From positions 3,084,166 to 3,148,165 of the forward strand of contig VXAI01000035.1 in assembly GCA_013399305.1 (NCBI GenBank): a DNA stretch of 64,000 nucleotides. Reading direction: 5' to 3'. The translations under genes and the position numbers were made by a program. Under the pieces are notes generated by a model that saw only the letters and a list, made by a program, of their open reading frames with translations, searched no databases and was not told the DNA's origin. This DNA comes from Rostratula benghalensis. Lineage: Eukaryota > Chordata > Aves > Charadriiformes > Rostratulidae. Positions 1 to 13,227 of this stretch are shown piece after piece (position 1 is the first letter of the stretch; each line of letters begins with the position of its first letter).

Positions 1-1892
1 GCCACTGCTCACCAGCTTTCTACTGTGAAAACAGCCTTGTGTTCATATTCAAAAGTCACACTCTTTTCATTCTTGAAGACGGCACTAGGTAATTTTGTAT
101 GAATGTTCTCCTGGGGACATCAGATTTTATTGCAGTGTGAGTGATATTAAAACGCACCACACCGGGACACTAATATGCATATTAATAATGTATGTGCTAT
201 ATAGAAACCTGGGCAAATTGAGCTAGAAGGGGCCTTGCAGTTATACAGTCTATTTCTCTGTCCCAAGCCAGAATCATCTGTTTTTATCATATCTGACAGT
301 TATCTGCCCTGTCTAACCTCTACTGGAGGCTTCATAATCACTGCAGGCAATTTTTTCCTCTGTGTACTGATCTTTCCAGCAGAAAGCTCACGATTTCCTC
401 AAGCACCATGAATACAATGAATAAATGTAGTAAAAGGACAATATACAAGCAAGAACAGCCCAGCAGCACAGATGTAGGAGTCCTGGCAGTCTAAGGGAAG
501 CCCTACTTGGTTCAAGCATTTATTTAATTCAAGTTGATTACAATAGGGCATTGTCTACCACCAGGTGAAGAACAACAGTCCTTTCAGCATGCTGGGACGT
601 GCAGACAAGATATGATTCCTCAGCACCAGAAAAGATAACTAGCAAAGGGTCAATGTAAAAATGCAGTTCATGGCAATGAAAGAGAGAGGCAGAATAAATG
701 AGTAGCCTCTTATAGCAATGATAAAGATTGGCCCAGATTTATTTTTCAACTGTGTCAAAGTGTAACAGCTTTTTGTTCTTATTGTTAGGGCTGTCATTGC
801 AATAACATGCTAGAAAATAACTGGTTTATTTATTTACTGGTAAGAAAAGAGATTTACCTGCCATGTGATAGGCTGCTATTTCCACACCCGTACAAAGATT
901 GCATCAGAAATCCCAGCCAGCTGACTAGTATCTGGAATTAGAGGAAAGGCAAATTGTGGAAGCCTGCTGTTCCCTGTATCTATCCCAGGAAAGATGCTGT
1001 AAAGTGTGCTGCATCCTGATTTTATTTAAAATACTTTTGTTTGAAAACGAATGCTCTCCAATGGCTGTGTTCCAGTTCCCCAGAAGAGAGGGCCTGTGGC
1101 AGAGTCCATTGCTGGCACAGACAGCCCTGCTCTGTCACCTCCCTGGGAAGCACAGCCGAGAGGCAAAAGCTGTTGATCTGTCTAAGCAGCCTGAGACGGT
1201 TTTCCACCCTAAATCTGGTAAATGTGCCTCTGAAGGTTTGTTTGATGTGGTGGAATAGGGAGAAATACGTTGTCCTCTGCACAGACAGCTTAATATATCA
1301 TTTAATATCTCATTTTTTTCAGCCCAAAATCTGCTATTTCAGACAAAGGAAATGTCAGTGAGGAAATGTCAGACAGGGTAAGTCCAGTAATGACCATGTG
1401 AAAACAGAACTCACCCACCCACCCAGCTGGGTAGAAAGGCTCTTGGTGCAACCCGACAACTCAGCCCATTTCCTTCCAAGCACCTTGTTTAGCAAAAGGC
1501 CTCAAACCCCTTTCACTGGCACAGTTCTCTCAGATTTCCAAGGGATAACACACCAGATCCCATTTGCACGTCCCTCCATTCCCTCTTTGCATTAAAACCC
1601 TTGAGCTGCCCTTGTCAGATCAGTGCTGCCTTATCACCTTCCCCAGAAGGGTTTCAGTCATACACAGAAGTGAATTAACATTCACTTCACCCCTCATGTC
1701 TCAGGAATCCAAATTTTAAATCCCAAGTGTTAGCTTAGTAGCCCCAGCAAGCACTAGGAAGGATTGCCAGAATCTCTGTGTGGCTCCTTAACCCCTTGTT
1801 TTGTGGCCTCCCAGGTACAGCCGTGTTCCTGGGGAGCGTCTCCCACGCTGGCTGCCCTCCTCAGATATAACAAACCAATAGTCCCAGCCAGG
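1..1892. other. Intergenic, no gene seen
   Basis: AT-rich avian non-coding sequence. Only short overlapping open frames (up to about 106 codons) are present on both strands, none with a recognisable family motif or paired splice sites. Confidence 0.6.
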
Positions 1893-2524
1893 GAATCATA
1901 GTATCACAGAATCATAGCGTGGTTTGAGTTGGAAGGGACCTTAAAGATCATAAAGTTCCAACCCCCCTGCCATGGGCAGGGACACCTCCCACCAGACCAG
2001 GTTGCTCAAAGCCCCATCCAGCCTGGCCTTGAACACCTTCAGGGATGGAGCATCCACAGCTTCCCCAGGCAACCTGTTTCAGTGCCACTCCACCCTCAGA
2101 GTAAAGAATTTCTTTCTCATATCTAATCTAAATGTCCCCTCTTCTAATTTAAAGCCGTTACCTCTTATCCTGTTGCTACACTCCCTGACAAAGAGTCCTT
2201 CTCCAGCTCTCCTGTAGGCTCCCTTCAGGTACTGGAAGGCTGCTCTAAGGTCTTCCCCGAGCCTTCTCCAGGCTGAACAAGCACAGCTCCCTCAGCCGGT
2301 CTTCATAGGAGAGGTGCTCCATCCCTCTGATCATCTTCATGGCCCTCTGCTGGACCCATTTCAACATCTCCATGTCCTTTCTATGTTGAGGACTCCAGAG
2401 CTGGACACAGTGCTCCAGGCAGGGTCTCATGAGAGCAGAGTAGAGGGGTAGAATCACCTCCCGTGACCTGCTGGCCACCCTGCTTTTGATGCAGCCCAGG
2501 ATGCAGTTGGCTTTCTGGGCTGCC
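1893..2524 (-). repeat. CR1 LINE fragment, 3' end
   Basis: Reads as the reverse complement of a CR1 3' end. The left edge carries the ATTCTATGATTCTG-type terminal repeats (seen here as gaatcatag/cacagaatcatag), followed by the typical ggttggaagggacc, ccatgggcagggacacctccca and agaatttctttctcatatctaat blocks. It continues through the stretch that would encode the end of the reverse-transcriptase ORF and stops near a tttctgggctgcc block. About 630 bp, strongly 5'-truncated, as most CR1 copies are. The 77-codon minus-strand open frame inside it (about 2245-2478) is decayed CR1 ORF2 sequence and not a host gene. Confidence 0.93.
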
Positions 2525-3962
2525 AGTAAAGAGCCAGAAATAGACCATAGTTTCCATTTAGCTCAACATCATGATTTATTGATGCAAGTAACAAATGCAG
2601 CCTAAAGAAAAGAAAAGCTGGAGAAACACATTTTATCATTGACTCAAAAGAGAAATCAATGCCTTTGTATATATTAGAGGGAGCAATCTTCACTGAAAAA
2701 GCGAAGGGATGAGACAACTCAGTGGCTTTTAACATGTTCTAGTCTCTGCCTTAAGGCTCTTTCAAAAGCTCATGCAAGGGATCAGCCCCAGCCACGGGCA
2801 CTTACTGACCCCTGGGAACCCACAGGCAATTACTAGAACCCACTGTGGAGGCACCTTCCCCACAAGTATCTGGGGGAGTTGCAGGGAAAAGAAACAGTTA
2901 GAAAGATTTTGGCCTGTGAGTGGTTGAGAGTGACCAGAAGATGCAGTGAGGTTCAATCTGACCATACTGACACAGAACATGTTTGCATTTGTTCACTTAA
3001 GAAAATAAAACTACATTGACAGGGTTTGTGGTTCCTCTGATTGCCAGGAGATGGAATGGGGCCAGTTCAGATCAACTGAACAATTTTAACTGCAGTGCTT
3101 TGTGCAGGTGTCCTTGTTAAAAAAAACCCCAAAATCAAAAGAATCTGTGTGAGTCATTAACAGCCTCTTTGTCTTGTGATCATTGGCAATTTACTTTATT
3201 GAAATGAAAATTTATCAGGACATCACTGCAAGTAATTTCACTTTTTCCTTCTGGAACCAAAAAATACAAAGTGTTATACTGGTGTGAGCAAATGTTCCAT
3301 CAAAGAAACCAGCAGACATCACAGGAATCTACAACTTGCACGCATTACCCTGGCTCTAGGAGGTGAGTGAGTGCAGGTTTGCGTGGTCACAGTCTGCCCC
3401 AGGACTGCTGCTCATTCTAGAGCCTTTTTTCTATGGCAAAATCCACTAAAAGAAGGGAACTGCAACATTGCCTGCAACAGCAGCATGAGAAAATGGTACA
3501 TTTTCTTACTGAAAACAAGGAAGTCTCGAGGTGGCTCTGATCATACATTGCATTTAGCACCTTAAAAGGCAGCAGAACCACAGGACTAATAGTAAGTGTG
3601 ATGGAGAGAGGAACTTTAACTGAGAAAAAGCACTTACCTAATACAGGAAGCAAAATCACCAGCAGAGGTTCGCTGCCAAGTTCACAATGAGATGGAAGCC
3701 TAAATGCTATAAAGGTGTAAACACAACCACTGTTTCCCAAGGGACTCCTTTCGCAAGGAACATTTTCTGGCAGCCCAGAAAAGATAGAAAGAAGTAGAGA
3801 TGTGTTAACCAAGGAATGCAAGGTGTATGTTAAGGGAAGACTTGAAGAAGACAGGTCTACCTAGGATGTCAATTTGTACTTTTGCTAATATCCCAGAGAA
3901 AAGACTCTGGGGAGGAAAAACATTCCTGAAGCACTTCCAGTTTTAGCATTAGGACCACAAAT
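2525..3962. other. Intergenic, no gene seen
   Basis: No recognised repeat or coding exon. The largest open frame (minus, 3417-3821, 134 codons) has skewed hydrophobic/serine composition and overlaps other short frames, so it is judged a chance frame. Confidence 0.5.
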
Positions 3963-4387
3963 ATGATGAGGGGCCTGGAGCATCCTTCTTACCAAGGAAA
4001 GGCTGAGGGACTTGGGTCTTTTTAGTCTGGAGAAGAGTAGACTGGGGGGGCATCTGATTAACACCTATAAATACTTAAAGGGTGAGTGTCAGGAGGAAGG
4101 GGCCAGTCTTTTATCAGTGGTGCCCAGTGACAGGACAAGAGGAAATGGGCACAAACTGAACATAAGAAGTTCCATCTAAACACGAGGAGGAACTTCTTCA
4201 CTTTGAGGGTGGCAGAGCCCTGGAACAGGCTGCCCAGAGAGGTGGTGGGGTCTCTGTCTCTGGAGACATTCAAAACCCACCTGGACATGGTCCTGTGCAG
4301 CCTGCTCTGGGGGGACCTGCTCTGGCAGGGGGGTTGGATTAGATCATCTCCAGAGCTCCCTTTCTACCCCGTATCATTCTGTGATTA
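3963..4387 (+). repeat. CR1 LINE fragment, sense, 3' end
   Basis: Sense-orientation CR1. It begins at the ggggcctggagcatc block, continues through gagaagagtagactgg, gaggaacttcttcac, ggaacaggctgcccagagaggtgg and ggttggattagatcatctccag, and ends in cattctgtgatta. About 425 bp, 5'-truncated. The reading frame is broken, so it is not an active element. Confidence 0.92.
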
Positions 4388-5635
4388 CTTCCCCAAAACT
4401 CATAACAGAGTCTCTCCTTTCACCCACAAGTAGATCTGTCTTGGCAAATCCGTTGTGGTGACATCTTTGCTGTGTGCCTGGCCCCAAGTGCAGCCGTGCT
4501 ATCCACAAGCTAAACCACAGGATGCTGCAGCACCACTCATGGTACAGAGAGGAGGCAAATTGACGTGGTTACGCTCATACCTCAATATGCAGAGTAAACA
4601 TCACTAAGTCTATAAACACATTTTTCATTATATACTCTATATGTGAAAACATTGCATTTCAGTGAACACGCTCTATCTAAAATAAATTTTTGCTTACTCT
4701 CTGCAAACTCAATGGAAGTCAAGACAAGCTCATCTCTTTTAACCCCTGAGACTAATGTTACTTCCCGCCTTTGCATTAACATGTTTACCTTGCTCTCCCT
4801 TGAACATGAAATGCAACCACCCTGAAGTCTGATTAGTGGTAATCAGAAAACATCCACACCTGTAGGAAGGCAGTGGAAGACTTTTCAATTAAAAGTGCAT
4901 TTTAAGAACATGATGTCTCTGTTTTGAAAGGACAAATACATCTTTCAAGGAACAGAAGCTAAAAGTTTTACTTATGTATTGTGTTTCTTCAAGGATAGAA
5001 TTGCTATCAGAGATGAAGTATCTAAATTGATGAAGAGATTAACGTCTGTTCTTTGGGACTAAATATATTCAGTGTCCCTAAAAAAAGTATTGGAGGGTTT
5101 TTCAAAGGGAGGATGACAGAACAGGCAGTGCTTATCATCTGTCCAAAGCTGTGTCCCTTTCTTCTTGCTCAGTTTGGGTTTAAAACACAGGTCTGGGGAC
5201 TGTGTTGTGGGGATCTGCACCTGACACAAAAGCAGCCCAGACGCTGAAGCAGGGCGGTGCGTGGAGGAACAGGGTGATTACTTCTGATGAAAACAGAATG
5301 GCAAGGAAGTTGTGCCTAACTGAGATAAGTGATTTTTATTCATTCTGTTTCCAAGTCTTTACTATCTTTAATGCCTGTTGAAATAAAACATTTGGAAGAA
5401 AAATCCTCCCTGATGGTTTAACTTTCCCACCTTTCAGTTAAATTCTAAGGATGTTTCTGCTTCTCATTTGTCGAGTTCCCAGTAAAGCCAGGGGAAGGCA
5501 AGATTTAATATTCCTGTTACACCTAAATGTAAACTGTAAGCAGAATTATAAACAACATCTACAAGCCTCTTTCATATGCTATAAAAAAGCTTAGAAAAGT
5601 ACATCTGTGCACTTCAGGTTTTTTTCATATTGCCT
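4388..5635. other. Intergenic, no gene seen
   Basis: AT-rich sequence with only short chance frames. No splice-bounded exon, RNA gene or recognised repeat was found. Confidence 0.5.
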
Positions 5636-5780
5636 TTCACCTCTCTGCTTCTATTTCCCTAAATAGAAAGATAATAGTATTAATCTATTCCTTGGGGCTC
5701 TTGTGAAGATTCATCAGTTAATATTTATGCAGTGAAATGGAATAAGTGCTGTATAAGTGCTAAGCATCATTATTGTTCTC
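5636..5780 (+). repeat. MIR-like SINE fossil
   Basis: Resembles the 3' half of a MIR element in sense orientation. In order: a ctgcttctatttccctaaatag stretch (equivalent of 'cctcatctgtaaaatgg'), gataatagtatta, cttgtgaagattcatcagttaat and ataagtgctaagcatcattattg (equivalents of the 'gttgtgaggattaaatgag...' and 'gcactcaataaatgttattatt' parts). Divergence is high, as expected for an ancient amniote SINE. Confidence 0.65.
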
Positions 5781-8700
5781 TCTCCCTTCATTAGCACATC
5801 ATGTACATCCCAAGTAGACCAGATAAACACAGAAATTAACTGTCCTCAGTGTAAGGCAAGCGAGGAAGGGACCACAACTGCTAGAGAGCCACTAATTAAA
5901 AATGTTTGCTGTGGGTGATGTCTGCGTCTAGCAAAACAACTCACTGAGTTTTAAAGAATTAAATGCATTTCTTTACTCATTTGAGCAAGTTCTGTCTGAA
6001 GCAAAGAAGCTCTGAGAATATGTCCAAATTAAATATGCTGCATGTTACCACACATATAGTAGTAAACACAGGCAACAAATGAGACCTGCCAAGAATCACT
6101 GAGGAGGCTTCCAGATTTTAGAATGCAAAACCTACTTGCTGCTTCAGCTGGATTCCTGTTTAAGAAGGAGCTGCTGTGGGAGGGGACAGCCATGGAGGAG
6201 CAGAGGGACAGCCCTGCTCTAGAGCTCTGCACTGAGAAACATCCTGGGCTGGAAGAGAAAAAAACAGAAAGAAAAATTAAAACAGGACAAAGACCAGTTC
6301 CAGAGAAGATGCCCAGCAGATTGCTTGGTGGCTAACTGAGATGAGCAGAGATGAGCATTTACACACCCTGTTTGGTCAGGTAAGCTCTCCACCTCCCGGG
6401 CCCACACCAGCACCCAAGGCACACAGCCCCCATCTCACGTGCCTCCCCTCACCCCGTGGCTCCCAGCAAAAGTGGGAGGCCCAGGAGCCCCCTGCACTGG
6501 AAAAAAACCCTCTTCTCTCTCCATCCCACCTTCACTCAGGTGACTCGCTCCCCTCCTTTTTTTTTCATTTCCCCAAGCTCTGCCCACCATATCATCATTC
6601 ACATCTTCACCATGGACCTGTAAAACACAGCATCCTTACCCAGCAACAGGAGCACACAAAGGTGATACAGTGCAAAGGATCTCTCGTCTGTTTACACACA
6701 TGCTCTGTCTTGAAGGAGTTTTGTTCTGAGCTGCAAAACTCTGAGCCTGATTCACAAGCAGAAGCCTCTGCTCTCTGCAGCAGCCAAGGAAGAGCTGTGC
6801 ACCCTGCTCCAGCTAAATTGGAGCGTGTTGCAGCAGGGACAGGTGCTGCCACCTTTTTTTACAGTGATTTGAGGTTTTTTCTTTCCCTGTGGTTTTGCAA
6901 TCAGCTCCATCTTTGCAACTACTTTAGTGACTAATCCCCATTTCCGCAGGGTTTTTTTTTTCTGCAAGAATTTAGATTAGCCCCAGTATCATCCAGACTT
7001 CTCATTTGTCCATCACAAAGTCTTTTCTGTTGGTCCATCTCAAAGCACAGCTGGTGGCTGTGTTTTTACATCTGTCTACAACACCTTGGGTTTTGCTTTT
7101 GGAACAGCTTGCCTTCACTTAGTAATTTTTCATGATGCAGCACAGTGTTATTTTCTAGCTGAGGCTGGCATGAAGAGTGCACAAGTACTTAAGCTGAAAT
7201 AGTCTAACAGAAATAGGCTTTTTATACTGCATCACAGTCTGACACAGAAAATTGTCACACTTCTCTTATCAAAATGTTGCAGGGCGGTAATCACAGCCAC
7301 AGTCTGCTCAACCGTGCATCAGCACCCAGCTGGGTATGTCAGCAAAGGTGCAAAGGGAAAAAAAGAGAACTCTGTGCAGAGGTTCCTGCAATCGAAAGCC
7401 CTAGTTTGGGAAATCAGAAACACATGTGGGACTAAAACCAGGCTATGAAACCCGATTTGCTTTTCTTTTCCAGAAATAACAGCTTCATAATAGCATTCTG
7501 CTGGACCTGGCTTTCAGTTGAGGGGAGGTGACTTTTATTCCTGCCTATGCAGATAGGGAGTTGAAGCACCCCATAGCCATTTAAGAATGGCTTTATTCAA
7601 GGGATTAACCCCACCTTATCCCCTGGATGAGTCTGGAGTGGATGAGCCCTCTGCACAAGCAGCTCTTCCCTGTGACCCTCTGCATCACAACCCCCTCCTG
7701 TCCTGCTCTTCCCATCTCCAGCCAAAGCCGGTTGCATCCACCATGGAGGACTTGCAAAATGGCAAACCTACTCCCTGAAGGATCCTGGGATGTGCCAGTT
7801 CTGTGGTGTTTTGTTCATCAAGGACCATCTCCCATACAAACTGATTAAAAACCTGCAACCAGTGATAGAACAAAGATAGTGGAAGAAAAACAACTTCTCA
7901 CAGCATCTGCAATCGAAGGATTTGGCCTTCCAGTCGGCTAAACTGAAGCCCCGCATTACTGACTGACAGTATTTTAATTAGTACCATAGTAATGCCTAAG
8001 ATTCCTTCTCACACACCTTGGATCTGTGGTTCTGGGTACTGCAGAGACTCAGCAAAGAGCTCATCCTTCAAAAAAACATTCGCTCATTGGGCATGCCGAG
8101 GTGGTACAGCTCATGTCTCATAGTTTACATGAAGGGAAGGTGTGTCAGTAGGAGAATACTTGAAATGCCCCGTGTCTGTTCATGCATACACTGCTTTAAG
8201 GAAGGCTTTAAATAATATTGTTTCTCATGCACAGCACTCTCTAGCAAAAAGTCCCTTTTGCCCGTTGTCATGGTCATTACCTGAGGTAAGGAAAACATGA
8301 TGAGGATGAAAAAGATTGTTCTTCCTGGCATAGATCAGTTCCCAAAAGGTAATAACTTCCTCTGAGTTTCCCAGGACTGTCTTCTCCATGCTAGTCCTGT
8401 TGGATGGAGCTAATCCCACCTGCTTTCAGAGCTGGACCTCTGGAGCGTATGAAGTGCTGATCTCAGAGACCGCAGCAACTCCTGTGTCCCTGCTGAGAGG
8501 AAATAACAACAAGTTCTCTGCTACAGCACCATGGCAATTCCACACTTTTTAAAAAATTATGAAAATCTCCGTAATGAGATTAAGTTTTGGAGAAGGTTGG
8601 CTTTGCCTCTCCTCCCAAGGCTCCCTGGAGCTGCCAGGTGGCATCTGCCAGCAGTCAAAGTGCTGGGAACCCACGTGCTCTACACCAACACCAGCAGGAA

Positions 8701-11700
8701 TGCAGTCCTAAGAGGCAGACTACAAGTCACTGGAATCCTGAAGGAAGAAAAACACCCTTCAGAGTGTAAATGGTATAAAAATGTACCAAGAGAAATACGG
8801 GCCTCGGTTAGAGGTGCACCTGGGGACCAGAGGCATCTCTCTCCTGGCACTGTGCAAAATCTTTGATGACTTTGCTGGAGAGTAGTAGGAGCAAGGGGAG
8901 CATCACGAGGCATCAGCAGCTTTCATCATGGGTAGTTTTGGATCTTCACTTACTCATATCAGTACCAACGGATGTTTGCTTGTTTGGTTTTTTGCTGATT
9001 TCAGTGTTGTAGAGTCAATACAATTTACTTATCACAGTGTGAGTGGATCTGCATTTGATACCTTACATAAACATTTGTGGGAACTGTGAGAGATGAGCAA
9101 AATCTTTATGCATCTCTTTGCTTTCCAGTGTTTGATTATTGCTAATTGTGAGCACATCACAATCTTGCCATTTGGGATTCATCTCACCTGCCTGTAAAGG
9201 TTTGAAAGGCGGGTCTCTGCTCCCAGACAGCCACCTAGGTCCCTCCCAGCAGCAAATGGCAGGAACATGTGTTGCTACAGGGTGAAACACCTCTCCTGGG
9301 CCAAGATGAATTGCCAAGTGCTGGTTACCATCTATTGCATTGGCTACAGGAGAAGTATGGACAAAAAAGCTGAAACTTGCTGATTTTTAGAGAGTTAAAA
9401 CAAGGTGAGACAAATAGCTTAGGCTGCTAACTTTTAAGTAGTTAAAAAAAAGTGAGATAAATCTACCCTCTGCAGCTCTATCTGTTTTGCTTTGCTTTTA
9501 GAAGATCTTTGATTTACAAAACATAAGCAAGATTCTTGCTTTCAGGACAAAGCCAGGAAGATTAAAGAAGAAACTTCCTTTCCCAATATTTATCCTTACC
9601 TGGCCATCTACTAGTGTGGGGTTTTTTTTAACCCTATTCCAGTAAAGCACTCTGAAGTAGCTGCTGGATTGAACTGAACCTTTGCAAGGGTCCAGCAACT
9701 CAGAATTCAGCAATTCTGAAGTTCGAAATGAATTCTGTATCAGGCACAGTCACACTGCTGAAAAGTTTAAGTTTGCCTGCTACTTCCCTTCCTCAATTAC
9801 TAGTTTGAAAGAACACCTGTTCCACCAGTCAACACTGCAGGGACCCAGTATAAAACTTATGTTGGGCTGTTTTTCCCTCGACTGCTTTTAACAAGAGAAA
9901 CATACCCAAATCCCTTCTAGTGCTCTATGTGACAATCCACAGCAGTTCTTAACTAAACCACAAACGGAAAGGAGGCCCTATCAATTAACATTATTGCTAT
10001 CAATTAGGCAAGGAAGGAGAAGAACCCTTAGTCTGTTAAAAATAAGAGACTAATTGTAGCAGCAGTTGTTAACTGCAATTAATTTGCAGGAGTCTCAGAG
10101 GAAACCGTAACAGAAAGCCATAACATCTACCCCTGATGTGGGGAGAGACTGCCCTTTACACTTGCTTGTACAGCAGGGTTTGGGTTGGTGGGAATGGTTT
10201 GGGTGGGTGGGGGTTTTTTTTGCTAATATAAAATTAAAATTAGCCTAGTTTGTTGTTGCTTTTTTTTTTTTTTTTTTTAACCTAGAACGTTGTATGATTC
10301 CACCATATTTTCTCCTTTACATTTACTCCTGAAGGCAGGCAAAAGGAGCTGGGAAGCACACAGGGAGGGGGACAGAGCCTGTAGGTGCCAGAGCTGTTCT
10401 CTGCTGGAGAGAAGTGACAGCCAAAACTGCTCAAGCATTTTACTGGCTCCCTGGTGAACAGCGTGATTTCAAATGTATTCCAAGAGGACCTACAGGGAAT
10501 TAAAAGACCACTAAAGCTGACCGCTCCAGCAGGCCAGCTCATGACAGTGATTACAAAAAACTGCATTAACGAGTCTATGGACTAATGTGGCTAAGCAGCA
10601 GACTGTCAGTGTAGCTGTCAGGGAGAGAAGTCTCCTTCCAGATCTCTGCAAGCTCCTGGGAGACAAACCATGGCAAAGCATTTAGTAATCATCTTACCCA
10701 ACCTCGTTACTAACATGAGAAACAGCCAAATGCTCTCTGAGACCAGGGAGGAGCACAGCAGGTACATATGTGGTGCTAGAAACCAATGGGCTGTGGTGGG
10801 AGGGAGGGAGAGAGGAAGGGAGGACACACTACCTAAGTCTTGTGACTGGTGCAAGCTGAGCATCAAAAGGCAAGAAGGTGGTGAGAGGAGGGTTCCCCAG
10901 TGAGGCTGGGAGCAGGATTGTATAAATCTGAGGTTACCACACAGACATGATGAAATAATTAAAAGTCTCGGAGATCATGCTAAAGAAACTGGAACAGTGA
11001 ACTTGGTTCTTAAGCTTCTTGATGTGATCTTAGCTACCCCAGTACCACCCATGCTCATATGCATAAAAAGATGCTTTTATTTTATAACAATAAATGATTT
11101 GTTTGCCAGCCTCCTCATCTGCTCCCTGGTAATTTAGATTAATGGCATTTATGTCTTTTCTTTACAGGAACGGTTATTGCAGTTTTCCCATGGTGCCAAA
11201 AGAAAGATGCTTATTGTGCTTCATGCTAATACTATCATTTCTTAAAGTCTAAGCTGATTTTTTATTCACTTGAACAGGGAATATCAATAGCAAAAGTGAA
11301 TTACATTTGCATTGCATAAAATAAAGATGAAATTACTTCTGTGGAGTCTTGATATATACTTAGTAAGCATTTTTAAAATTCCCATATTCCCAAAATGTAC
11401 ATTGAGGATCGGTGGCTTGTTCAAAGGATAATTTACTTCTTTATTATTTATACTGTTTGGCTACTGAAATTATATGCTTTCTTCTCCTTACAGTAACATT
11501 CTGGGTGATCTGAAAGGATCATAGCCAGATGTTAGCTCCTGTGGATGTAACTCACTACTCATCCAGTATTGTAAACTTTCTTGTGCCTTTCCCCTACAGG
11601 ATTAGAATTTTATGCCCAACATTAAAATGGTCACATTTTTAGCATAATTTGCAACAGCTCAGTCTTTATCTTTGGAGGGTGCTGGTTCAGTCCCATAGGA

Positions 11701-12986
11701 GGACTGCACGTGGTCCTTTACATAATCTGGCAGATGCATAAATTCCTGTTAATTAGACTTATTTTTGTACATTCAGGAATAAGAAGTCAACTGCCTGACT
11801 AGCCCTGCAATACCACGTACAGTATCTTACCTGCTTCAATTTCTTTATTTCTTTGCAGTGATCAAGTCCACCACAGTGCTCAGCAGTTCCAGCAAACCTA
11901 AAGAATTTAGGAACTGAGAGCCGGTATCCGGGTCTAATCAGGGAGGTAGCCAGAGAGCCCTCGTCAGTGGTGGGTATCCATGAGGCAATGGCAGGATCCA
12001 GGCTTTACAGCTGCAAGCTTTCTCTTGCAATACCAGGATGGGACTTTTTCAGCTTTTTTAAGCAGTGGTAAAATGGAGACAATAACTGGTTCGTTGGTTG
12101 TCTAGGAACAGGGAAAAAAAAAAACCCACATTGCTACAGCTTTGTTGAACAATTAGGTTTTCATGATCTACATTCTCTGTGTTACTAATTAATTCACATT
12201 CCAAGCTGTCCTTCACATTCCCCATGAATGTACCTCACTCTAATAATTCAGTCTCTTTTAAAATTTGACTCAAATGAAGCTTTTTTTTTACTAATTCTCA
12301 TTGTATCTAATTTGGGAGCCAGTTGTGACTTAGCACATCACTAATATCCCTCAACACTCTTCAGTTTTTATTTGGCCACTGGGGAATTCTTTAGTGGCCG
12401 AGTGTCAGGTTTTGATTACATGGCTTTGTTGGAAAAGCTGTTTTATTTCTGCCCTTTACTCTTCTAAGCCACATAAACAAAACTGGAAAACTGAACTGCT
12501 GTTTGAAAAATAGGTATTGGAAGACAAGATGCACACACAGCAGCTCTCACACCTTTTGAATCACTTAAAGATCACATGGTGCCCGAACTTGCAGCATTGT
12601 ACCATCCGAAACACCAGTTAGGATATATTCCATACTTTGGAATTGTGCTGAAGGAGTTGCAATACAGTTTCTCTGATAATTGGTATGCATAATTTGGTTA
12701 TATTTCATTTAAAGAGAGCACCTGGCAAGATGAATTCTGACTCCAAACACATTAATTCACATTAAGCAAGATTTTTAATTACATTAGTGTATTGAGAGAT
12801 TCATTAAAGTGTTTAAACTCACATGGTTTGGTGGAGAAGTAGGCTACAGTCCATTTTATAAACCTCACTTCAGCTTCCTGAAGAATGGTCCATCTTTCTT
12901 TTCTCTTCTCCAGCTCTCTCCTCAGCACTCCCAGCCTGTGTTTCAGGCTGACTGTGAGCCGTACGGCTCACTGAAAGAGGGTACCT
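5781..12986. other. Intergenic, no convincing gene
   Basis: The longest frames are plus 6341-6934 (197 codons, proline/histidine/serine rich) and plus 8531-8866 (111 codons, with a good Kozak ATG). Neither shows a family motif, membrane topology or splice context that I recognise, and both are overlapped by open frames on the other strand. A strong 5' splice-like site (CAG/GTAAGC) lies at about 6379, so an untranslated or lncRNA exon cannot be excluded. A G-tract cluster lies at 10176-10213 and a T19 run at 10260-10278. Confidence 0.45.
10176..10213 (+). other. G-rich cluster, possible G-quadruplex
   Basis: Six runs of three or more G lie within 38 bases (starting at 10176, 10182, 10190, 10201, 10205 and 10209), with loops of 1-8 bases, followed at once by a T8 run. 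One loop is eight bases, just over the usual seven-base limit, so stability is uncertain. Confidence 0.5.
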
Positions 12987-13227
12987 TTTAAATATGGTAA
13001 GTGGAAGAGGGGAGATTTAGACTAGATATTAAGAAATAATTATTTCCTGTGAGGATAGTGAGATACTGGGACAGGTTGCCCAGAGAAGCTGTGGATGCCC
13101 CATCCCTGGAGGTGTTCAAGGCCAGGCTGGATGGGGCTATGAGCAACCTGCTCTGGTGGGAGGTGTCCCTGCCCATGGCAGGGGGTTGGAACTCAATGAT
13201 CTTTAAGGTGCCTTCCAACCTGAACCA
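12987..13227 (+). repeat. CR1 LINE fragment, sense, 3' end
   Basis: Short CR1 tail running from gtggaagaggggagatttaga through ggttgcccagagaagctgtgg, ctggaggtgttcaaggccagg and ctgctctggtgggaggtgtcc to atctttaaggtgccttccaacc. The terminal ATTCTATGATTCT repeats are lost. It is close in sequence to the copy at 16840. Confidence 0.92.

Noticed and set aside
3417..3821. Minus-strand frame of 134 codons
   Set aside because: Leu/Ser/Cys-rich translation of AT-rich DNA with no motif and no splice sites.
6341..6934. Plus-strand open frame of 197 codons
   Set aside because: Low-complexity Pro/His/Ser composition, no recognised motif, no splice partner, and an 81-codon frame on the opposite strand covers the same DNA.
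8531..8866. Plus-strand open frame of 111 codons with a good Kozak ATG
   Set aside because: No family resemblance, no neighbouring exons or poly(A) signal in place, and opposing and overlapping frames of similar length.
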